Source: Treponema rectale (GTDB lineage Bacteria > Spirochaetota > Spirochaetia > Treponematales > Treponemataceae). Taken from it: a stretch of DNA of 64,000 bases. Below the pieces are notes generated by a model. That model was not told where the DNA came from. It was given only the letters and a program-made list of their open reading frames with translations, and made no database searches. Shown in pieces: positions 1 through 8,979 of this stretch. The translations under genes were made by a program, and so were the position numbers. Where the stretch lies: positions 310,001 to 374,000 of the forward strand of contig NZ_JACHFR010000001.1 in the NCBI RefSeq assembly GCF_014202035.1, written 5' to 3'. Every line of letters begins with the position of its first letter. Within the stretch, counting starts at the first letter, position 1.

Positions 1-116
1 CTCCTGCTGCAGCTGTGCCTGAAGCTGAAACTTCTGATTCCGTTGTGTCTGACACTGACGATGTTTCTGATGGAATAATCGAAGATGTTTTTGTAGACGA
101 CGGATTTTCAAAATAA
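1..116 (+). CDS. 3' end of an unidentified gene (partial)
   Basis: An open frame read from base 3 runs to a TAA at 114-116 and gives a 37-residue C-terminal tail rich in Ala, Pro, Asp, Glu, Ser and Val. The start lies outside the window. The acidic, low-complexity composition suggests a flexible tail but does not identify a family. It ends 12 bases before the phoH start and may be co-transcribed with it. It could instead be a chance open frame, but the acidic tail and the position directly before phoH make a real gene more likely. Confidence 0.5.
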   Translation, partial: PAAAVPEAETSDSVVSDTDDVSDGIIEDVFVDDGFSK

Positions 117-128
117 CGGACAGTTACT

Positions 129-1106
129 TTGTCAGCTTATACTATAATAGTTCCGGACTCTACTGTTCTTCAGCGGGTGTGCGGAACTAATGATAGCAAT
201 TTAAAACTCATTGAATCTTATCTTGGTGAACCTTTATTTGCCTGCGGAAATGAACTGTCAATTGACGGTAGAAATCCTGAAAATGAACAGAAGTTTAATT
301 TTATAATAAACCGCATTCTGGATGAAATTGCAGACGGTTCCTCAGAACTCTCTGACTGTGAACTGGTAGAATCAGTTTTAAATACGGTTCCCTGTTCCAT
401 TCAGCGCAGCTGCGAAAAAGAGCATGAACTTTTTGTCCGTAATTCAATTACCGTAAGCGGCGGTCTCAGACGGGTTTATCCTAAAACAAAAGGACAGTCA
501 GATTTTATTCAGCTTATGAGAAGCTGTGACATGGTTTTTGCTACCGGTCCTGCAGGGTCCGGAAAAACTTTTCTTGCTGTTGCGGAAGCGTTAAGGCTTT
601 TGCTCAGTCATCAGGTTAATACCATAATACTTACCCGTCCTGTGGTAGAAGCAGGAGAAAGTTTAGGTTATCTTCCCGGAGCTCTTGAAGATAAAATTAA
701 TCCTTATATCCGTCCGCTGTTTGATGCAATGAATACTATTTTGCCGAGAGAGACTGTCAAGAAACTTTGTGAAAGTTCAGCAATAGAGATAGCGCCTCTT
801 GCCTATATGAGGGGACGTACTCTCAATGACTGTGCCGTGATTCTGGATGAAGCTCAGAATACTACACCGGAACAGATGAAAATGTTTCTTACCCGTCTTG
901 GTGAAAATTCAAAGATGTTTATAACGGGAGACATAACTCAGGTGGATCTTCCTAAAAGAGTTCCTTCAGGACTTATTCATGCCCTGAAAATACTTGATGG
1001 TATTCCGGGAATTGCAATAAAAAAACTTACTGCTGAAGATGTGGTAAGAAACGAACTTGTCAGGAAAATTATTGGGGCTTATGAAAATGAAGAAAGACAG
1101 AACTGA
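129..1106 (+). CDS. phoH: PhoH family P-loop ATPase
   Basis: This is a PhoH/YbeZ-type cytoplasmic ATPase, a family linked to RNA metabolism and commonly encoded next to YbeY, as it is here two genes downstream. The protein has 325 residues, the usual length. The first 110 or so residues form the small N-terminal domain. The P-loop GPAGSGKT lies near residues 139-146, and a Walker B-like VILDEAQN lies near residue 236. The chosen start is TTG, because no ATG lies before the conserved N-terminal domain; the upstream Shine-Dalgarno is weak, so the exact start is uncertain. The 3' end overlaps the next gene, which suggests an operon phoH-pgpH-ybeY-tlyC. Confidence 0.93.
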   Translation: MSAYTIIVPDSTVLQRVCGTNDSNLKLIESYLGEPLFACGNELSIDGRNPENEQKFNFIINRILDEIADGSSELSDCELVESVLNTVPCSIQRSCEKEHELFVRNSITVSGGLRRVYPKTKGQSDFIQLMRSCDMVFATGPAGSGKTFLAVAEALRLLLSHQVNTIILTRPVVEAGESLGYLPGALEDKINPYIRPLFDAMNTILPRETVKKLCESSAIEIAPLAYMRGRTLNDCAVILDEAQNTTPEQMKMFLTRLGENSKMFITGDITQVDLPKRVPSGLIHALKILDGIPGIAIKKLTAEDVVRNELVRKIIGAYENEERQN

Positions 1107-2970
1107 TGAAACGACAGATAGTTTGAAAAAAACTTTTTTTTCTGTATTGAAATATCTGTCACTGAACTATAAAAAAATATTACTCATTATTGTCACGCTT
1201 TTTGCAGCTTTGGTCTTTGCTTTTATAAAGACTGCTTCTTCAAATACGCTCAGTTCCTATAACATTGATGAAATTGAAGTGAACTGGGTTCCGGATAAAA
1301 CTATTGTTGCCACAAAAACGCTTCCTGCAACGGCAGCTGACAGTACGACAGTAGAAAAAGGTGAAGTGATTGCAAAAAAACAGATACCTATTGATGAGAC
1401 TCAGTACAGAAAACTTAAGAAAATGGCAGAGACTGCATCTTATGTTGATTACAGGGCATTTGCAAATTCAGCTCTGTTTCATGTGATTCTTGTAGTTCTG
1501 GTTTTCTTTTTTTCCAGCCGGGTATTCTTTCCGACGGGAATTGAGTTTAAAGAACTGATTACTGAATGTATATTCTATGTAGCAATATTCTGTTCGGCGG
1601 TAATGGCAAATAAAAGTATTGAGTTTTCATCTCCGTACACTACCTGCATGTGGATTCCTGCTGTGTTCTGCGTGTTTATTGTTGCCATACTTTTCGGTCA
1701 GCTGAATGCGGTCTTTTTTTCCATAATAGTTTCTTTTTCCGTTCTTAATGCATGTGCCTACGAACTTGAGCCTTTTGTGTTTACCCTGGCAACGACTTTA
1801 ACAGCCAGCCGCATCGTTCATAAAATTGAAAAGCGTACGGATATGGTTGCAGCTGCCATAGTACAGGCTGTCCTTAATGTTGTATTTCTTTTGATTGTAA
1901 AAATAATTTTCAACGCTTCCATTGCTGAAAAATGGATTTCAATTTTTGGTGTCGCTTTGAACGGATTCCTTTCAGGAATTCTTTGTCTCGGAATGCTTAC
2001 GCCGCTGGAAGTGATTCTTAATACAGCTTCACCATTCAGGCTTATGGAACTTAGTGACCTGAATAATGCCACAATGAAAAAAATGCTTGTTACTGCAGGG
2101 GGAACATATAATCATTCCATGATGGTTGCTTCTCTTGCTGAATCAGCCTGCCGGGAAATAGGGGCAAATTCTCTTCTTGCCAGAGTCGGTGCTTATTATC
2201 ATGACATCGGTAAGATAGAAAATCCTGAATACTTTGTAGAAAACCAGACGGGAATTGATAATGTGCATGATTCGATAAATCCGTCCCTTTCCGTGACTGT
2301 AATCAGAAGTCATGTAAAGCGGGGAGTAGAAAAGGCATACGCCCTGAGGCTTCCCGGACCGGTAATTAATATTATCAGTGAACATCACGGTAATCAGGTG
2401 CTTTCTTATTTTTATAATGAAGCAAAGAAAATTGATCCGGATGTAAATCCTGATGACTATTCATACTCTGGAACTCCTCCGTCAACGAGAGAGAGTGCTG
2501 TTGTAATGCTGGCTGATACAGTTGAAGCTGCATGCAGAACTTTGGAAAAGAAATCTGTTCCTGCTCTGGATAAATTCATTACGACGCTTATAAACGGTAA
2601 AATTGAACACGGGCAGCTTAATAACTGCGGACTTACATTTAAGGATATTAGTATAATACACGATTCTTTTGTTCAGATTCTTACCGGCTACTATCATTCA
2701 AGAATAGAATATCCTGAGCAGAAGGAATCAGCAGAGAAAGAACAGAAAATTCCTGAAACTGCGGACAGTTTAAAAGAGAATGAGAAAACTGAAGCTAAAG
2801 TCGAAACAAAGTCTGAATCCAGGTCAGAAGCAAAATCTGAAGGAAAATCAGATTTGAAAAGTGAAACTAAAACAGAGTTAAAAGCTCCTTCAAAAAAAGA
2901 ACCGAAGTCAGAGTCAAAAACAGAAGAAACCAGGACGAGAAAAACTAAGGGAAAGACAAATGGCAAATAG
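1081..2970 (+). CDS. 7TM-HD (PgpH-like) c-di-AMP phosphodiesterase
   Basis: This is a membrane-anchored HD hydrolase of the 7TMR-HD (PgpH/YqfF) family, whose characterised members cleave cyclic di-AMP. A first membrane helix lies near residues 25-45. It is followed by a short extracytoplasmic segment, shorter than in Firmicutes PgpH, then by several membrane helices to about residue 300. The cytoplasmic HD domain follows, with YHDIGK around residue 374 and SEHHG around residue 434. The last 70 residues are a Lys/Ser/Glu-rich tail of KSE-like repeats, probably disordered. The ATG at 1081 was chosen because GGGG lies 5 bases upstream; a TTG at 1057 is also open. It overlaps both neighbours. The phosphodiesterase substrate is inferred from the family. 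Confidence 0.9.
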   Translation: MKMKKDRTDETTDSLKKTFFSVLKYLSLNYKKILLIIVTLFAALVFAFIKTASSNTLSSYNIDEIEVNWVPDKTIVATKTLPATAADSTTVEKGEVIAKKQIPIDETQYRKLKKMAETASYVDYRAFANSALFHVILVVLVFFFSSRVFFPTGIEFKELITECIFYVAIFCSAVMANKSIEFSSPYTTCMWIPAVFCVFIVAILFGQLNAVFFSIIVSFSVLNACAYELEPFVFTLATTLTASRIVHKIEKRTDMVAAAIVQAVLNVVFLLIVKIIFNASIAEKWISIFGVALNGFLSGILCLGMLTPLEVILNTASPFRLMELSDLNNATMKKMLVTAGGTYNHSMMVASLAESACREIGANSLLARVGAYYHDIGKIENPEYFVENQTGIDNVHDSINPSLSVTVIRSHVKRGVEKAYALRLPGPVINIISEHHGNQVLSYFYNEAKKIDPDVNPDDYSYSGTPPSTRESAVVMLADTVEAACRTLEKKSVPALDKFITTLINGKIEHGQLNNCGLTFKDISIIHDSFVQILTGYYHSRIEYPEQKESAEKEQKIPETADSLKENEKTEAKVETKSESRSEAKSEGKSDLKSETKTELKAPSKKEPKSESKTEETRTRKTKGKTNGK

Positions 2971-3439
2971 AATACTTGTTGATGTTGAGGAAAATTATCC
3001 GGTTCCTTCGTGGCTGGATAAAATTGAACCTTTTACTTCCAGAGTTCTTGAAAAATGTGGATATGACGGACAGGAAGTTTCCGTACTGTTCTGTTCGGAT
3101 TCGTTCATTCAGAATTTGAATTCAGAGTACAGGGGAATTGATTCTCCTACAGATGTATTGAGTTTTGAGAACGGAGAGACCTATTCTGATGAAGATGGAA
3201 CACAGTGGTTTGCTGCCGGCGATATTGTAATCAGCCTTGATACTCTTCCTAAAAATGCAGAATATTTTGAAGTTGATCAGGAAGAAGAATTAAAAAGACT
3301 TATCGTTCACGGACTATTGCATCTGAACGGTTATGATCATGGAGAAGAGCATGTAGAAAAAGGAAAGGAGCCTGACTGCGAGATGCTTGTTCTTCAAAAG
3401 AAGATTATGGAAGAATTAAAGGACGAACATATTTTTTAA
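2960..3439 (+). CDS. ybeY: Endoribonuclease YbeY
   Basis: YbeY is a zinc-dependent single-strand endoribonuclease that acts in 16S rRNA 3' maturation and ribosome quality control. The 159-residue protein carries the family signature HGLLHLNGYDH near residue 116, whose three histidines bind the metal. The upstream stretch with SPTDVLSFENG is also typical. The ATG overlaps the end of the HD phosphodiesterase gene by 11 bases, a sign of translational coupling. Its location between PhoH, PgpH-like and CorC-like genes reproduces the widespread phoH-pgpH-ybeY cluster of bacteria. Confidence 0.96.
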   Translation: MANRILVDVEENYPVPSWLDKIEPFTSRVLEKCGYDGQEVSVLFCSDSFIQNLNSEYRGIDSPTDVLSFENGETYSDEDGTQWFAAGDIVISLDTLPKNAEYFEVDQEEELKRLIVHGLLHLNGYDHGEEHVEKGKEPDCEMLVLQKKIMEELKDEHIF

Positions 3440-3457
3440 GGAAAAAAACAGAAGAAA

Positions 3458-4237
3458 ATGGGACTATTTGGATTTGGTAAAAAGAAAGAAAAAAAACACA
3501 GGGTAGAGACCGTTGAATCTCTTCAGGAAGAAATTCTTGCTGAAGAAAAAAGTGATATGATTCAGGGGGTTGAGGATTTAAGCGAGACTACCGTTAAAGA
3601 AGTTATGATTCCCCGTATTGACGTTGATTTTATTTCTCTGGGCAGTACGGATGAAGAAGTAATTGCTAAGATCGTAAAAAGCGGACATTCAAGATTTCCT
3701 GTATATTCCGGTTCAATTGATAATGTAATCGGGGTGCTTTACGTAAAAGACCTTATCGTTAAATTCAGCGAGCACTCAGAGCTTAACCTGGAAAAAACTA
3801 TACGCAAGGCATATTTTGTTCCTGAAAGCAAACGTATTGATGTACTGCTGCGTGAATTCAAGAGGCGGCATGTACACATTGCCATTGCAATTGACGAGTA
3901 CGGCGGAATGAGCGGTATTGTCTGCATGGAAGATATTATAGAAGAAATTGTCGGAGACATTCAGGATGAGTTTGATAACGAAAGGGCTGACATTGTTTCT
4001 TTAAGCGATAATATCTGGATCTGTGATGCCAGAACTTCTCTTGATGATCTTAATGAAGAGATACATTCTAATTTTCCGACAGAGGATTTTGATACACTGG
4101 GTGGTTTTGTATTTGATCTGTTCGGAAAGATTCCTGTTAAGTTTGAAAAAGTAAACTGGAAAAATTACGATTTTATCGTACAGGAAATGGAAGGACATAA
4201 AGTTAACGTTATAAAAATTATTTGCCATGATTCATAA
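3458..4237 (+). CDS. tlyC: CBS-domain CorC/TlyC (hemolysin C-like) protein
   Basis: A 259-residue soluble protein with two tandem CBS domains (about residues 50-170) and a C-terminal CorC/HlyC transporter-associated domain (about 180-259). Signatures include KEVMIPRIDVDFI, GHSRFPVY and IAIDEYGGMSGIV. Family members are linked to magnesium and cobalt efflux or to membrane repair, and the name hemolysin C comes from a Brachyspira protein; haemolytic activity is not implied here. The membrane DUF21 domain of larger homologues is absent. It lies 18 bases after ybeY, as in many genomes, and is likely in the same operon. Confidence 0.9.
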   Translation: MGLFGFGKKKEKKHRVETVESLQEEILAEEKSDMIQGVEDLSETTVKEVMIPRIDVDFISLGSTDEEVIAKIVKSGHSRFPVYSGSIDNVIGVLYVKDLIVKFSEHSELNLEKTIRKAYFVPESKRIDVLLREFKRRHVHIAIAIDEYGGMSGIVCMEDIIEEIVGDIQDEFDNERADIVSLSDNIWICDARTSLDDLNEEIHSNFPTEDFDTLGGFVFDLFGKIPVKFEKVNWKNYDFIVQEMEGHKVNVIKIICHDS

Positions 4238-4258
4238 AAATCTGGGGCGGGAGGGATT

Positions 4259-6412
4259 ATGGTTTTACTGAAGCGTATAAAGAAACCGGTAACTGTACTT
4301 TTATTTTTAGTTTTATCTTCTGCTTGTTTTGCAAAAGATGCGCTTTCTCTTTTTAAGGACGGATATTCCAGACAGCAGGAAGATGATTATTATGGAGCAA
4401 TAGAAAATTACCGTGAGGCAATTCAGCTTAATCCTCAATATGGAGAAGCCTGGTATAATCTTTCTTTATGCACTTATTACCTTGGTGAATATGATCTTGC
4501 CCTGGAGTATATTGATGAAGCTTTAAAATATGCTAAGAACTATGCCGACATGAAAAATCTGAAGGGACAGATTCTTATCTCCAGTGGAAACATCGACGGT
4601 TCACGAAAACTTTTCTCTGAAATCCTTAAGGAATATCCTAATAATGTAGATGCCAGATTCGGACTTGCAGAACTTGATCTTTTTGACGGAAGTCTTTCAA
4701 CTGCAGAAAAACGTTATCTTGATGCATTGAAGAGGGACGGGACCAACAGAAAGGCTTTACTGTCTCTTGCCCTTGTAAGTGCAGAAATGGGAAAGGCTGA
4801 TGCTGCAGAGCGTTACATAAACATGGCTCTTGAATATCATTCAGGAGAATCAGGCGTACATTATCTGGCGTCTTATCTTGCCTGCAAGCGCGGTGATTTT
4901 ACTGAAGCAGAAAAACGGGCCAGAAGTGCAGTTCAGATTGACGGGAATTTTGATAAGGCTTATGAATTGCTTTCTGGAATTCTTTATACTCAGGGAAGAT
5001 ACAAGGAAGTTGTTGATTTATGTGATTTCAGAATCGGTCGCAGCAGAAATTTAAGTAAGGCATGGTACTTAAAAGCCAAGGCTCTTACAAAACTGAATAA
5101 AATTGATGAGGCGATCAGTTCTTATAATACAGGTCTTTCAATAAATCCTCAGGATGAAATAATGCGTCTTGCCCTTGAACATCTTGTTGATAAAAAACTG
5201 AATCTTGAGGATTCAAGACGTGTTCAGTGGGAAAAATTCCATCTTGATAAGGCAGAGGATTATAAGCGTAACTTTGACGGACAGAGTGAGCGGTATGAAT
5301 ATCAGAAAGCGCTTGCTATAAATCCACTGGATCAGGATGCCAGACAGCGCTTTGCAGATATGCTTGAAAAGGAAGGCTTGTATGAGCTGTATCTTCATCA
5401 GCTGAAATTCATAAAGGAAAATTTTTACGACAGGCTTGAGGCTGATAAAAAGAAACAGACTTCAGAGAGTTCTCCTGTGAGGGAAAAGTCTGCACAGGAA
5501 ATAAAGAATGATGATACTATAGCTTCACTTGAAAATCTTATGGAAGATAATCTGAGTGCAAGATGGAATGTTGATCCTTTTTATTTTGATAAGACACGAT
5601 GGAAGCTGGGAATTTATTATGAAAAAACTACAGTGCAGCTTCTTCATCCGGATTCCGAGGAAATTCTTGCTTTAAGCGTAAAAAATATTTTTAACGGAGT
5701 TGCAGGTACTTCTGTTGAAGTAAAGTCTGATCCTGTTTCTGGTTATGGTGAAGCCTACAGGGCTGCCAGAACGGCGGGAATGGATTACTTTGTGATTATC
5801 AGAACTGATGAGACGGAACGTTCTTTTACTCTTGCAGCTGATGTTTACTCAGGAAGAACCGGTACTAAAACCGCAGACTTTCATATTTACAGGACTGGCA
5901 ATGATCGTGTTGCAAAGGCTGTAAGACGTCTCAGAAGTGCTGTTCTTGATATTCTTCCTGTCCGGGGAAAAGTTCTGCAGATTGTAAACGGAACTATTCT
6001 TGTTGACCTTGGAAAAAGCGACGGTGTTGTAAAAGGATGTCAGTTTGATGTTGTTCGCAGAGGGCAGGTAACTACAAAGGATACAGGTCCCGGTGTTGTT
6101 TATAACGACAGTGCTGTTGTGGGTTCCTTTGTTGCAGAAAAAGTTGATGAAGAAATCTGTGAAGGAAAGTACACCAAGAAAGGTTTCTATGATACATTGA
6201 ATCAGGATGATGAAGTTATTCTCGTTAAAGTTCCTGACAGTGATTCGGCTAAAAAAACGGACGCTGCCAATGAAACCCGGCCTGGTGCTGATAAGGACGG
6301 CGTACCCTCAACTCAGCAGGCAAAGACACTTGAGCGGGAATCTTTAAAAGAAAGTCTTAAGACTCCTCTTAAAGAAACTACGCTTATAAATCTTATAGAG
6401 CAGGTTCACTGA
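4259..6412 (+). CDS. Exported TPR-repeat protein
   Basis: A 717-residue protein with a signal peptide (hydrophobic core near residues 11-22, ending ACFAK, so a lipoprotein-type Cys is possible but the box is poor). Residues 27-380 form about ten tetratricopeptide repeats, for example AIENYREAIQLNPQYGEAWY. After a charged linker, residues 430-620 form an unassigned globular region; the end is rich in Lys, Asp and Ser. TPR proteins act as scaffolds, so a periplasmic assembly role is likely but the partner is unknown. A strong GGGAGG lies 5 bases before the ATG. The gene overlaps the convergent gene downstream by 7 bases. Confidence 0.85.
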   Translation: MVLLKRIKKPVTVLLFLVLSSACFAKDALSLFKDGYSRQQEDDYYGAIENYREAIQLNPQYGEAWYNLSLCTYYLGEYDLALEYIDEALKYAKNYADMKNLKGQILISSGNIDGSRKLFSEILKEYPNNVDARFGLAELDLFDGSLSTAEKRYLDALKRDGTNRKALLSLALVSAEMGKADAAERYINMALEYHSGESGVHYLASYLACKRGDFTEAEKRARSAVQIDGNFDKAYELLSGILYTQGRYKEVVDLCDFRIGRSRNLSKAWYLKAKALTKLNKIDEAISSYNTGLSINPQDEIMRLALEHLVDKKLNLEDSRRVQWEKFHLDKAEDYKRNFDGQSERYEYQKALAINPLDQDARQRFADMLEKEGLYELYLHQLKFIKENFYDRLEADKKKQTSESSPVREKSAQEIKNDDTIASLENLMEDNLSARWNVDPFYFDKTRWKLGIYYEKTTVQLLHPDSEEILALSVKNIFNGVAGTSVEVKSDPVSGYGEAYRAARTAGMDYFVIIRTDETERSFTLAADVYSGRTGTKTADFHIYRTGNDRVAKAVRRLRSAVLDILPVRGKVLQIVNGTILVDLGKSDGVVKGCQFDVVRRGQVTTKDTGPGVVYNDSAVVGSFVAEKVDEEICEGKYTKKGFYDTLNQDDEVILVKVPDSDSAKKTDAANETRPGADKDGVPSTQQAKTLERESLKESLKTPLKETTLINLIEQVH

Positions 6413-7386
6413 TCTTCTGTATTGAAAAGGTTAAGGGTGCTTTCTATCCATTTATGTGCAAGTGCGGGATATTTTTCTTCAACGGAAAGAAAGCAGGACA
6501 GTGCTGAAGAATACCTTCCCGTGTAATAGTAAGATTCTCCAAGATAAAAACTTGCCCTTGAAGCAGTATTTTCAGATCTGTTCTGGGCAAGGAATTTCTT
6601 TAATTCAGATGCAGCAAGGTTAAAGTCTTCCTTTATGAAGGATTTCCTCAAAACTTCAAAAAGCAGGTAGTCATCACCGCCGGACGGACTTATCAGGTCA
6701 TCTTCAAAGATGTACATTTCCAGTGCTTTTTTTGCCGGAGACGTATTTTTTCCTAAAAGAGAAAGTGCTGCATTTTCTGATTCCTCAGAGATTGAACTTT
6801 TTCTTTCTCCCTGATTGTTAAGTACGTCTATGTAAGGAAGGGGCTGATCCCTAAGCTGCCCGTTGTCATATTCTTTTTTCTTTTTTGATTCCTGAACGGA
6901 TGGCTTTGCTTCTTTCTTTGAGTATCTTTTCAGTTTTGTTCCTTCAGAAGTTGAATTAACTCCCGGAAGTATTATGTAAAACGGCGTTCCTCCGGACTCA
7001 TCCTGTTTAGCGTCAAGTTCCTCATCGTAGTACAGTTCACTGCCGGTCCAGCTGCCTTCTTTTGTTACTGAAATTACAGTGTAAAAATATTCAGAATAGT
7101 CTTCCGGAGTATCTGCATAGGTTTCTGATTCTGAAGAAAGTTTTGCAACCGGCTTCATGTTCTTAAGGTCTTCTGCTGACGAAAAAGGCCTGTTGTTTCT
7201 GTAAATGAGGAGGGCTGTTATATGGGAATCTTCCGTTTTTTTTGGAAGGTGCCATGATACGATTATTTTTTTTGCAGATGGAGAGGTATTTATTCCTGAT
7301 ACTATGGGCCGCTGAGACTGAGCTGCTGCGGTCTGTGCTGCCGTTATAAAAGCTGACAGTAAAAAAAGTAGTTTTAATTTTCTCAT
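6406..7386 (-). CDS. Exported protein with fibronectin III-like and TPR-like parts
   Basis: A 326-residue protein with a clear signal peptide (residues 1-22, cleavage after AAAQ or nearby). Residues 27-120 resemble a fibronectin type III fold, with VSWHLPKK and a later YFYTVISVTKEG strand. The middle is charged and probably unstructured. The C-terminal 70 residues look like TPR helices (YLGESYYYTGRYSSALSCF). It is transcribed against the surrounding genes and its end overlaps the upstream TPR gene. No specific function is recognised; a periplasmic or outer-membrane-associated role is inferred only from the signal peptide. Confidence 0.75.
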   Translation of the reverse strand: MRKLKLLFLLSAFITAAQTAAAQSQRPIVSGINTSPSAKKIIVSWHLPKKTEDSHITALLIYRNNRPFSSAEDLKNMKPVAKLSSESETYADTPEDYSEYFYTVISVTKEGSWTGSELYYDEELDAKQDESGGTPFYIILPGVNSTSEGTKLKRYSKKEAKPSVQESKKKKEYDNGQLRDQPLPYIDVLNNQGERKSSISEESENAALSLLGKNTSPAKKALEMYIFEDDLISPSGGDDYLLFEVLRKSFIKEDFNLAASELKKFLAQNRSENTASRASFYLGESYYYTGRYSSALSCFLSVEEKYPALAHKWIESTLNLFNTEDQ

Positions 7387-7415
7387 ACTTTAAATAGTGA
7401 ACTAATTTCATCAGT

Positions 7416-7444
7416 TTGACAAGTAAGGAAGTTTTAATTATCCT
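7416..7444 (+). promoter_or_regulatory. Sigma70-type promoter for the Cas2-like gene
   Basis: TTGACA at 7416-7421 and TATCCT at 7439-7444 are separated by 17 bases. The predicted transcription start falls at or next to the ATG at 7451, and no Shine-Dalgarno is present, so a leaderless mRNA is predicted. Confidence 0.6.
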
Positions 7445-7450
7445 ATATTT

Positions 7451-7765
7451 ATGTTTGTTTCTGTAATAGTTGAACCTGGCGGAATGGACAGTGCAAAGGC
7501 TCTCGTAAATATTCTCACAATGTATGGATTTAAGAAAATTCAGCGCTCCTGCTGGGAATGTATGAGTATTACGGAAGATACAGTTTCTGCCTTGAAAAAA
7601 GACGTGGACCGCGTAACGGATTATTATGACAAAATCAGAATGTATCAGTTTCCTGTTAACGGACTTTTTGTAATTACTGAATTAAAGCAGAAAAAGTGGA
7701 AAAAAGCTCAGTTCAAAGCTCCTGACAGAAGCAGTATTCCTTCTGACCGTAATTCAAAATATTGA
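7451..7765 (+). CDS. Stand-alone Cas2-like small protein
   Basis: A 104-residue protein whose layout resembles the ferredoxin-like fold of Cas2 and VapD. It opens with a short beta strand (MFVSVIVE), has a helix, then YGFKKIQRSCWEC where Cas2 has its YGxxVQxSVFEC strand, and later IRMYQFP where Cas2 has its RIYxL strand. The aspartate after strand one that binds metal in nuclease-active Cas2 is not seen. There is no cas1, other cas gene or CRISPR array nearby, so a role in spacer acquisition is unlikely. It precedes prfB. The similarity is by eye and the function is unknown. Confidence 0.6.
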   Translation: MFVSVIVEPGGMDSAKALVNILTMYGFKKIQRSCWECMSITEDTVSALKKDVDRVTDYYDKIRMYQFPVNGLFVITELKQKKWKKAQFKAPDRSSIPSDRNSKY

Positions 7766-7836
7766 CAGCCTCAGATTTTTTCTTAAAACACTGTTTATAA
7801 AATCACAAAAAAAATTATTAAGTTTAGGATAGTATT

Positions 7837-8976
7837 ATGCTTGAAGATTTAAAAGAACCTGTTGAACAATTGAAAAAGGATATTGACGATGTATGGTCCC
7901 GTCTTAATCCGGAAGAAATCCGCGGTAAAATCGCAGAAAAAGAAGCCCTTACGACAGCGGAAGGTTTCTGGGATGACAATGATAAAGCCACAAAAGTAAT
8001 GAATGATATTAAAATGCTTAAGGGGCGGATTGAACCGTGGGAAGAACTCCGCAAAGCTTCTGATGACATGCTTACTCTTTATGAACTTGGCATGGAAGAA
8101 GGAGATCAGGGACTTGAGTCTGAGCTTAAAGAAATGTATGAGAAGGCTAAGGCTGAATTTGATCACCAGAGTATTCTTAATCTTCTTTCTGATGAAGTTG
8201 ATAAAAATGACTGCTTTCTTTCCGTACATGCAGGTGCCGGTGGAACGGAAGCCTGTGACTGGACATTCATGCTTTCCCGCATGTACCAGAGATGGGCAGA
8301 ACGTCACGGCTATAAAGTCGAGGTACTTTCTCAGGAAGAAGCAGAAGGCGGCTTAAAATCAATTAACATGAAAATATCCGGTCCTTATGTGTTTGGATAC
8401 ACAAAGGGAGAAGCCGGAGTTCACCGTCTTGTACGTATTTCACCTTTTGATGCGAATGCAAGGCGTCATACATCGTTTGCATCTGTGTATGTATTTCCGG
8501 TACTTGATGATTCCATTGAAGTTAACATCGATCCTAAAGATCTCCGCGTTGATACATACCGTTCCGGCGGAAAGGGTGGACAGCATGTTAATAAGACAGA
8601 GTCTGCCGTTCGCTTTACTCACCTCCCGACAGGAATTGTTGTTGCCTGTGACAGTGAAAGGAGCCAGCTTATGAACAGGGCAACTGCAATGAGCATTCTC
8701 CGCTCAAGACTGTATGAGTATTATAAAGAACAGCAGGAAAAGGAGAATTCAAAATTTGCCGGAGAGAAAAAAGATATTTCTTTTGGAAGTCAGATCCGTT
8801 CTTACGTATTCCAGCCGTACACAATGGTAAAGGATCACCGCACCAAGTATTCAGTTGGAAATATTCAGGGTGTAATGGATGGTGATATTGACGGCTTCCT
8901 TGATTCATATCTCAGTGCCAAATGGAAGGGTGTAGCTTCTGACGGCGATGACGATGATGATATTGGTGAAGACTGA
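7837..8976 (+). CDS. prfB: Peptide chain release factor 2
   Basis: Release factor 2 reads UAA and UGA stop codons and triggers peptide release on the ribosome. The 379-residue protein has the RF2 layout: an N-terminal helical domain, the codon-recognition motif region with VRISPFDANARRHTSF, and the catalytic GGQ at residues 247-249 inside SGGKGGQHVNKTES. An acidic Asp/Glu tail ends it. The frame is open throughout, so the programmed +1 frameshift that autoregulates RF2 in many bacteria is absent. AGGA lies upstream of the ATG, and a possible TTGACA-16-TAAAAC promoter lies at 7762-7789. Confidence 0.97.
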   Translation: MLEDLKEPVEQLKKDIDDVWSRLNPEEIRGKIAEKEALTTAEGFWDDNDKATKVMNDIKMLKGRIEPWEELRKASDDMLTLYELGMEEGDQGLESELKEMYEKAKAEFDHQSILNLLSDEVDKNDCFLSVHAGAGGTEACDWTFMLSRMYQRWAERHGYKVEVLSQEEAEGGLKSINMKISGPYVFGYTKGEAGVHRLVRISPFDANARRHTSFASVYVFPVLDDSIEVNIDPKDLRVDTYRSGGKGGQHVNKTESAVRFTHLPTGIVVACDSERSQLMNRATAMSILRSRLYEYYKEQQEKENSKFAGEKKDISFGSQIRSYVFQPYTMVKDHRTKYSVGNIQGVMDGDIDGFLDSYLSAKWKGVASDGDDDDDIGED

Positions 8977-8979
8977 TTT

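Noticed and set aside
2694-2966. A minus-strand open frame opposite the Lys/Ser tail of the HD protein
   Set aside because: It is the mirror of low-complexity coding sequence (Ser/Phe/Asp repeats) and has no start signal.
7451-7765. A CRISPR-Cas locus suggested by the Cas2-like protein
   Set aside because: No cas1 or effector gene and no regularly spaced repeats were seen anywhere in the window.
7837-7960. A programmed frameshift in prfB
   Set aside because: The reading frame is open from the ATG through the GGQ motif and there is no early in-frame TGA, so no frameshift is needed.
8003-8674. Plus-strand open frames inside prfB in other frames
   Set aside because: They are shadows of the real coding frame without ribosome sites or family features.
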